Assembly: GCA_043813215.1 (NCBI GenBank)
Contig: JBDRLH010000044.1
Span: 1 to 25,837 of the forward strand
Length of the DNA: 25,837 bases
Origin: JBDRLH01 sp043813215
Lineage (GTDB): Bacteria; Patescibacteriota; Minisyncoccia; Minisyncoccales; JAQTPW01
Reading direction: 5' to 3'
The position numbers and the translations under genes were made by a program. Each line of letters opens with the position of its first letter. Position 1 is the first letter of the stretch. Positions 21,306 to 25,837 of this stretch are shown here, piece after piece. The notes under the pieces are model-generated. The model did no database searches. It was not told where the DNA came from and saw only the letters and a list, made by a program, of their open reading frames with translations.

Positions 21306-21322
21306 GCAGGCGGTGCTATAAT
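21306..21322 (+). promoter_or_regulatory. Promoter of the cupin unit; decayed composite element
   Basis: GCAGGCGG (21306-21313) is followed directly by TGC-TATAAT (extended -10, -10 at 21317-21322). The GCAGGCGG and extended -10 match copy 3, but the left arm and the T run are missing, so terminator function is lost. Predicted start is near 21329, at or just after a short ATG reading frame (21327-21365). No obvious -35 is seen. Confidence 0.55.
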
Positions 21323-21326
21323 TAAA

Positions 21327-21365
21327 ATGGCCGAGATAAATTTTAATAAAAAATTAAATTTATAA
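21327..21365 (+). CDS. Possible 12-codon leader peptide ahead of the cupin gene
   Basis: ATG at 21327 opens a 12-residue frame (MAEINFNKKLNL) ending in TAA at 21363-21365, 5 nt before the cupin ATG. The ATG lies at the distance from the -10 (21317-21322) seen for the leaderless starts elsewhere in this window. It may be translated and deliver ribosomes to the cupin gene by reinitiation, or it may be a chance ORF. Confidence 0.3.
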   Translation: MAEINFNKKLNL

Positions 21366-21370
21366 AAAAA

Positions 21371-21769
21371 ATGAAAGGATATGTAGCAAACATAGAGAAA
21401 GATACTTTAGAAAATAATAATTTTCGCAAAGTGCTTTATACCGGAAAACACAGCCAGCTGGTGCTGATGTCTCTTGCGCCCAAAGAAGAGATTGGCACGG
21501 AAGTCCATCAAGAAAATGACCAGTTTTTCCGCTTTGAGAAGGGGCGGGGCAAGTGTGTAATTGACGGCAACGAATATGAATTAAGAGACGGCGTGGCCGT
21601 GATCGTTCCTGCCGGAGCCGAGCACAATATCATTAATACTTCCGATACCGAAGAATTGAAACTTTATACGATATATTCTCCGGCGCACCACAAAGACGGC
21701 GTGGTCCGCAAGACCAAAGCAGAAGCCGAAGCTGACGGACCAGAATTTGACAGCGTAACAACTGAATAA
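21371..21769 (+). CDS. Single-domain cupin protein
   Basis: A 132-residue double-stranded beta-helix (cupin) protein. Motif 1 is GTEVHQENDQFFRFEKGRG (about residues 37-55), with His42 and Glu or Gln metal ligands. Motif 2 is VIVPAGAEHNIIN (about 77-89), with the conserved late His. It resembles small cupins related to mannose-6-phosphate isomerase C-termini. Such proteins bind a metal and a sugar or small acid, but the exact reaction cannot be told. The Ala/Glu-rich C-terminal tail (KTKAEAEADGPEFDSVTTE) is probably flexible. No ribosome-binding site precedes the ATG, only an A-rich stretch. Confidence 0.83.
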   Translation: MKGYVANIEKDTLENNNFRKVLYTGKHSQLVLMSLAPKEEIGTEVHQENDQFFRFEKGRGKCVIDGNEYELRDGVAVIVPAGAEHNIINTSDTEELKLYTIYSPAHHKDGVVRKTKAEAEADGPEFDSVTTE

Positions 21770-21811
21770 ATAAAATTTTTGAACAGAAAAATAGAGGTAA
21801 GATTGAAGAAG

Positions 21812-22144
21812 ATGATAAAAAAATCCTTTGATAAAGAATTATACAGAAACCTGGGAATGAATGAATTGATTCTTTTGGGGATACACTCAATAACCGATAG
21901 AGGGGAAAAATGCACCTTTGAAAGACTGGCCAAGGAAAGTTTTGATTTGTTCCCCGTGGCATTTTATTTTTCTCAATATCCCGGATTACCGGACTCTCGG
22001 AAACTCGACCGGCCCCTACGAACCCTTAGAAGAAAAAAATTAATCATTGGCGATCCGAAAACTTCTTTTTCTCTGACAAAACTTGGGAAGAAAGTGGCTG
22101 TGCAGATATCCGAAACTTTCCGCCAAAAAAAATTATTTAAGTAA
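21812..22144 (+). CDS. Small winged-helix-like protein, unknown
   Basis: About 110 residues from the ATG at 21812. TTG codons at 21779 and 21803 are also in frame, and the latter has AGAGG about 6 nt upstream, so the start is open. The sequence ELILLGIHSITDRGEKCTFERLAKESFDLFP, followed by LDRPLRTLRRKKLIIGD and SFSLTKLGKKVA, reads like helix-turn-helix plus wing. Proteins of this shape recur in Patescibacteria without assigned function, and a DNA-binding role is an inference. It lies between the cupin and mscL genes with short gaps, probably in one operon. Confidence 0.55.
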   Translation: MIKKSFDKELYRNLGMNELILLGIHSITDRGEKCTFERLAKESFDLFPVAFYFSQYPGLPDSRKLDRPLRTLRRKKLIIGDPKTSFSLTKLGKKVAVQISETFRQKKLFK

Positions 22145-22153
22145 TTAATAAAT

Positions 22154-22561
22154 ATGTCTATACTAAAAGAGTTTAAGCAGTTTCTGCTTCGGGGCAATGT
22201 AGTCGATTTGGCAGTCGGCGTGGTGGTCGGTGCGGCTTTTGGTACGGTCATCTCGGCGCTTGTCAAGGACTTGCTGACTCCGCTCATTTCGGCTATTGCC
22301 AAAGTGCCTGATTTTTCAGGTCTTTCATTCACAATAAACGGCAGCCGGTTTATGTACGGCGATTTTATCAACGCCTTCATCTCTTTTTTGCTTATAGCCG
22401 CCACGATTTTTTTCTTTGTCATCAAACCCATGAACATGCTTGTTTCCCGTTCTCGCAAAGGACCGTCGGAAGACCCCACCACCAAGAAATGTCCCGAATG
22501 TCTAAGTGAGATTCCTATCGGCGCCAAGCGCTGCTCTCGTTGCACCCAGCCCATAGTCTAA
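22154..22561 (+). CDS. mscL: Large-conductance mechanosensitive channel MscL with C-terminal zinc ribbon
   Basis: A 135-residue protein. The N-terminal helix is KEFKQFLLRGNVVDLAVGVVVGAAFG, the MscL signature of helix S1 and TM1. TM1 residues are about 14-40 and TM2 about 70-95 (FINAFISFLLIAATIFFFVI). The channel opens under membrane tension to release solutes during osmotic downshock. In place of the usual C-terminal amphipathic helix bundle it has a zinc-ribbon CPECLSEIPIGAKRCSRC (Cys113, 116, 127, 130), a known variant in some bacteria. A terminator follows at 22583. Confidence 0.93.
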   Translation: MSILKEFKQFLLRGNVVDLAVGVVVGAAFGTVISALVKDLLTPLISAIAKVPDFSGLSFTINGSRFMYGDFINAFISFLLIAATIFFFVIKPMNMLVSRSRKGPSEDPTTKKCPECLSEIPIGAKRCSRCTQPIV

Positions 22562-22582
22562 CCAGATTTATTGCTAAAAATC

Positions 22583-22612
22583 AAAAAACCGCCCGCAATG
22601 GCTGGTTTTTTT
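22583..22612 (+). terminator. Intrinsic terminator after mscL
   Basis: Stem AAAAAACCGCC (22583-22593) and GGC-T-GGTTTTTT (22600-22611) with one bulged base and a 6-nt loop, then a T7 tract (22606-22612). It ends the cupin-mscL transcript and separates it from the flavoprotein gene. Confidence 0.8.
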
Positions 22613-22622
22613 GTTCTTTCTC

Positions 22623-22651
22623 TTGCGAGCCTTAGCAATACAAAGTAGAAT
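22623..22651 (+). promoter_or_regulatory. Promoter of the flavoprotein gene
   Basis: TTGCGA (22623-22628), 17-bp spacer, TAGAAT (22646-22651). The expected start is near 22658, about 4 nt before the ATG at 22662, so the leader is very short. Unlike the composites, the terminator (22583-22612) and this promoter are separate. Confidence 0.6.
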
Positions 22652-22661
22652 AAAAAATAAT

Positions 22662-23906
22662 ATGACAAAAAATAAAATACATTATGATGTGGTGGTGATC
22701 GGTGCAGGGCCGGCAGGGATGATGGCGGCCGGACGCGCCGGGGAGCTTGGTAAAAAGGTTGTTTTACTTGAAAAAAATAAGGAGCTGGGCGCAAAACTTT
22801 TACTGACAGGCAAAGGCAGGTGCAATATAACCAATGCTGAGTTTGATTTAAGAAAATTGGTTGGAAAATACGGAAAAAACGGCAACTTTCTTTACCGGTC
22901 GTTTTTTATTTTTGGAACAAAAAATACCATAGATTTTTTTGAAAAAAGGGGTTTAAAAACCAAAGTTGAGCGGGGCTTACGAGTTTTTCCGGCCCATGGC
23001 GGGGCCCGGGATGTTTTGAATGTTTTGGTGCGAAATCTCAAAAAAAATAAAGTTGAAATGATGCCGGATTGCCAAGTTTTAAAAATTGAGAAAGAAGGCA
23101 AGAAAATAATAAAACTGATTACCACAAGGGGTGATATTGCGGCGGATAGCTATATTTTGTGCACTGGCGGCAAGGCTTATCCCGGCACTGGCTCTACTGG
23201 CGACGGATTTTTGTGGTCAGAGAAATTGGGGCACACTGTCGCAGAGCTTCGGCCGTCTCTCGTGCCGATTAAAATAAAAGAAAATTACGGAAGAGAGCTT
23301 TTGGGCTTGTCTTTGAAAAATATTGAGATAAACGTTTGGCAAAATAACAAAAAGAAATTCAGTGAATTCGGGGAATGCTTGTTTGCCCATTTTGGATTGT
23401 CTGGCCCCATAATTTTGGATATTAGCAAAAGAGTGGGGGAATTATTAAAAAATGGTAGCGTAGAATTGTCCTTGGATTTAAAGCCGGCGCTGAATTTTGA
23501 GATTTTAGACAAAAGACTGCAACGAGATTTCCAGAAGTACCATAATAAAATGTTTAAAAACTCTTTGGATGATCTTTTGCCTCGGAAAATGATTCCTCTC
23601 ATATTAAAGCTCTCTGAAATAAATTCCGAAAAAAAGGTAAATGGCATTACCAAAAAAGAGCGGCAGGGTTTAGTAAAATTGTTAAAAGGTGTTAAAATGA
23701 TAGTTGTTGAACTTTTGGGATTCAAAGACGCGATAGTCACGTCGGGCGGAGTTTTAACAAAAGAAATTGAAGCCAAAACAATGAAGTCAAAAATAATTGA
23801 TAATTTATTTTTTGCCGGCGAAATCATTGATATCGACGGACCGACAGGAGGTTTTAATCTGCAAATTTGCTGGAGCACGGGATATTTGGCCGGGCAGAGC
23901 GTATAA
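22662..23906 (+). CDS. NAD(P)/FAD-dependent oxidoreductase, HI0933 (YhiN/BaiN) family
   Basis: A 414-residue flavoprotein. The N-terminal FAD-binding Rossmann motif is VVVIGAGPAGMMAAGRA (GxGxxG at residues 14-19), with the ribose-binding acid in VVLLEKN, then the family signature KLLLTGKGRCNITN (about 47-60). GGKAYPGTGSTGDGF lies in mid-protein, and the C-terminal FAD motif FFAGEIIDIDGPTGGFNLQICWSTG is characteristic of HI0933 proteins. The substrate is unknown. The ATG at 22662 is preferred over an upstream in-frame TTG (22611), because the latter overlaps the terminator and adds residues not seen in the family. The DegV gene follows after 27 nt. Confidence 0.9.
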   Translation: MTKNKIHYDVVVIGAGPAGMMAAGRAGELGKKVVLLEKNKELGAKLLLTGKGRCNITNAEFDLRKLVGKYGKNGNFLYRSFFIFGTKNTIDFFEKRGLKTKVERGLRVFPAHGGARDVLNVLVRNLKKNKVEMMPDCQVLKIEKEGKKIIKLITTRGDIAADSYILCTGGKAYPGTGSTGDGFLWSEKLGHTVAELRPSLVPIKIKENYGRELLGLSLKNIEINVWQNNKKKFSEFGECLFAHFGLSGPIILDISKRVGELLKNGSVELSLDLKPALNFEILDKRLQRDFQKYHNKMFKNSLDDLLPRKMIPLILKLSEINSEKKVNGITKKERQGLVKLLKGVKMIVVELLGFKDAIVTSGGVLTKEIEAKTMKSKIIDNLFFAGEIIDIDGPTGGFNLQICWSTGYLAGQSV

Positions 23907-23933
23907 TAAAATTATTAATAATAAAATAAATCT

Positions 23934-24812
23934 ATGGAAAAAATTGGTTTTGTTACCGAGGACGCCACGGATATGCCTCGGGAGTTAGTGGAAAAATATC
24001 AAATCGTTGAAGCTCCGGTAAAATTCACTTGGCCGGAATTAGAGGCTATGCCGGGTGCAAATACCTTTCAAAAAATGAGAGAGCTGGCAAAGAAGGGAGA
24101 TACAAGTTTCGGCAAGACTTCCCAGCCGGCAGTAAAGGATTTTTTGGATAAGTTTGAGCAGCAGTTGGCCAGATTCCAAAAGGTTATTTGCATCACCATT
24201 ACATCAAAGCTTTCAGGAAGCTACAATTCCGCAATCCAGGCAAAAGGTTATTTAAAGCCCGAAGATCAAAAAAGATTATTTATTGTTGATTCTCTTTCGG
24301 TCAGCGGCGCCCAGGCGCTTTTGGTTATGAGAGCCGTTGATTTGACAAATGAGAATAAAACCGCCGAAGAAATAGTCGCCGATTTGGAAAAATTTGTTCC
24401 GCAGGTCCATATCGCCTTGATTTTAGAGGATATAAAATTTATTGAAGCCAGCGGTAGGATATCGCATTTTGCAGCCACTTTAGTCCGCAGTATCGCCAAA
24501 GCCGGTATCCGTCCGGTAATGGCGATAAAAAACGGCGTTTTGGCGCCAACCGGGATAAAGACCGGAGCCAAAGACATACCGACGGCCATATTTTCACAAT
24601 TTGAGCATGACGCCAAAGATCAAATCAAGGAAGGCAAAAAAATTAGGATGGCTATTGCTCACGGAGATGATCAGGTAGGCGCCCAAAGACTGAGGGAAAT
24701 GATTGAAAATAATTTTAAGAACGTAGAAATTGTTTTTGTAAACATCTTAAATAATGTTATCGGGATTCTAGCCGGCCCCAACGCCATAGTGGCAGCTTGG
24801 TGCCAAGCTTAA
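23934..24812 (+). CDS. DegV family fatty-acid-binding protein
   Basis: A 292-residue two-domain DegV protein. The N-terminus is KIGFVTEDATDMP (typical VTDSxxDLP, with Glu for Ser here), followed by GKTSQPAVKDFLDKFEQ (TSxPSxxxF), ITITSKLSGSYNSAIQA (conserved SGTYNSA-type loop that contacts the lipid carboxylate), VDSLSVSGAQAL, then ILEDIKFIEASGRISHFAA and RPVMAIKNGVLAP. Family members bind fatty acids and, in Firmicutes, act with fatty-acid kinase (FakB role). No FakA is visible here. A TATAAT at 23902-23907 could give it its own start, but the 27-nt spacing also allows read-through from the flavoprotein gene. Confidence 0.9.
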   Translation: MEKIGFVTEDATDMPRELVEKYQIVEAPVKFTWPELEAMPGANTFQKMRELAKKGDTSFGKTSQPAVKDFLDKFEQQLARFQKVICITITSKLSGSYNSAIQAKGYLKPEDQKRLFIVDSLSVSGAQALLVMRAVDLTNENKTAEEIVADLEKFVPQVHIALILEDIKFIEASGRISHFAATLVRSIAKAGIRPVMAIKNGVLAPTGIKTGAKDIPTAIFSQFEHDAKDQIKEGKKIRMAIAHGDDQVGAQRLREMIENNFKNVEIVFVNILNNVIGILAGPNAIVAAWCQA

Positions 24813-24832
24813 AGCATTAAATAAAGATATAC

Positions 24833-25837
24833 ATGAAGAAGAAAAAAATAATTTTAATAGCAGTTGTTCTAATCGCGGTAATTTTTGTTGCCAATAAGAT
24901 CTTTTTCAAAAATGAAAATGACGGATTCACGCTGGAAAAAGTAGCAAGAGGAACCATTATCCAGGAGGTTTCGGAAACCGGCACGGTCAAAAAGGGCGAG
25001 GACATCAGTTTGAGCTTTCAGAATGCTGGCAGAATAGACAAGGTTTATGTGGAGGACGGGATTGATGTAAAATCAGGAGATGTTTTAGTGAAATTAGATG
25101 CTGCCCAACTGAATATACAATATGCCGAAGCTCAGGCGTCTTTGGATGTTGCCAAAGCCAAGCTTCAGGTTGCCCAGACTTCAGTTTCCAATTACCAAAC
25201 AGATCTTTTATCGCAAAAACAAAATTTAATCGATGTCGCCGCCGCAGCCGAGCAAGGTTTAGAAGCTGCCTATGAAGATGCCCAGAATATTTTAGATGAT
25301 TCTTATCTGAAAGTCTACAATGCCCTTGATACAGTAAAGACGGTTCAGACAACTTATTTTTACAGGGGAGATCAGGAAAGCATGGCGGTAATAGGCAAGA
25401 AAGAATTAATTGAGAGCTCTCTGGCTGAAGCAAAATTTTCACTGGATAAAGCATCAGCTGATTTTAAAGATGAAAATATTGACATGGCGCTTTTTGTGAT
25501 GAAAAAATCTCTTGAGGATAATGCGTCGGCTTTGACAATAGTGCGCCAAAATTGCGACGTATCTATTTATAGAGATACAGTTTCCTCGGCTTATAAAACT
25601 TCCCTAGACACCCATAGGACCAATATGAATACGGCCCTGACAAGTATTGTTAACGCTCAGCAGGCCATTTCTCTGGCTAAAGTAACCAACGATACCAATG
25701 TCAATACCGCAAAAAAGAATGTTTTGACGGCCGAAGGCAATTTGAAAAAATCCCAAGACGACATTGTTTTATATCAGGCGCAGGTAAGGCAGTCCGAAGC
25801 CCAGGCCAACCTTTTGAGCCAGAAAATCAGCGACGCT
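24833..25837 (+). CDS. HlyD-like membrane-fusion (periplasmic adaptor type) protein, 3' end outside the window
   Basis: An open frame of 335 codons to the end of the sequence, with no stop. Basic start then a membrane helix (MKKKKIILIAVVLIAVIFVA, residues 1-20), followed by a beta-strand lead-in VARGTIIQEVSETGTVKKGE, a biotinyl-lipoyl half GRIDKVYVEDGIDVKSGDVLVKLD (about 66-89), then a long alpha-helical hairpin rich in Ala, Gln, Lys and Asp (about 95 to the end). This is the order of MacA/HlyD adaptors, which link an inner-membrane ABC transporter to the exterior. In an organism with no evident outer membrane genes here, it may serve an ABC exporter encoded downstream. It starts 20 nt after DegV, probably co-transcribed. 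Confidence 0.85.
   Translation, partial: MKKKKIILIAVVLIAVIFVANKIFFKNENDGFTLEKVARGTIIQEVSETGTVKKGEDISLSFQNAGRIDKVYVEDGIDVKSGDVLVKLDAAQLNIQYAEAQASLDVAKAKLQVAQTSVSNYQTDLLSQKQNLIDVAAAAEQGLEAAYEDAQNILDDSYLKVYNALDTVKTVQTTYFYRGDQESMAVIGKKELIESSLAEAKFSLDKASADFKDENIDMALFVMKKSLEDNASALTIVRQNCDVSIYRDTVSSAYKTSLDTHRTNMNTALTSIVNAQQAISLAKVTNDTNVNTAKKNVLTAEGNLKKSQDDIVLYQAQVRQSEAQANLLSQKISDA

Overview
The window looks like a piece of a Patescibacteria (Candidate Phyla Radiation) chromosome, most likely a Parcubacteria-type lineage. The reasons are AT-rich DNA, tightly packed genes, almost no recognisable Shine-Dalgarno sites, families common in that group (DUF5652-like and DUF5667-like proteins, small hypothetical membrane proteins), a palindromic repeat that encodes an SFAKASEGK-type peptide inside dnaG, and a large intein in a core replication gene. 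TGA is used as a stop (rpoD and the GT4 gene at 3890-5005), so the code is standard. No phage, transposase, CRISPR or rRNA is seen.

Layout. (1) 56-265 is a small membrane protein, converging on (2) a six-gene minus-strand operon (7177 down to 312): four GT4 glycosyltransferases, one MurG/UGT-like GT-B enzyme and a compact glycogen-debranching-like glycosidase, probably making or trimming a cell-surface or storage glycan. (3) Divergent from it is dnaG-rpoD (7385-11577). DnaG carries a 389-residue LAGLIDADG intein placed exactly before the fourth zinc-ligand cysteine. RpoD has a 56-residue polybasic N-terminal tail. tRNA-Asn(GTT) follows with its own canonical promoter. (4) 11761-17467 holds secreted or membrane proteins: a tandem pair of membrane-anchored clan GH-A glycosidases, several small multi-helix proteins, and an exported DUF5667-like/Cys-repeat/glutaredoxin fusion. 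(5) 17590-21276 holds a P2-type cation ATPase and a Ca2+/Na+ antiporter, a plausible calcium-export pair. (6) 21371-22561 holds a cupin, a small winged-helix-like protein and MscL. (7) 22662 to the end holds an HI0933-type flavoprotein, a DegV protein and the start of an HlyD-like membrane-fusion protein that runs off the window.

The most striking non-coding signal is a recurring 31-nt composite element in region 4-5. A GC-rich hairpin with a 5-nt loop and a T6 run (an intrinsic terminator) is fused directly to an extended -10 box (TGN-TAKAAT), so the terminator sits in the -35/-10 interval of the next promoter. Six copies keep almost exactly the same geometry, and a variant and a decayed copy are also present. 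Several start codons lie 6-8 nt after the -10 box, which predicts leaderless mRNAs. The element therefore seems to end one transcript and start the next within about 40 bp, turning this region into a run of insulated one- or few-gene units.
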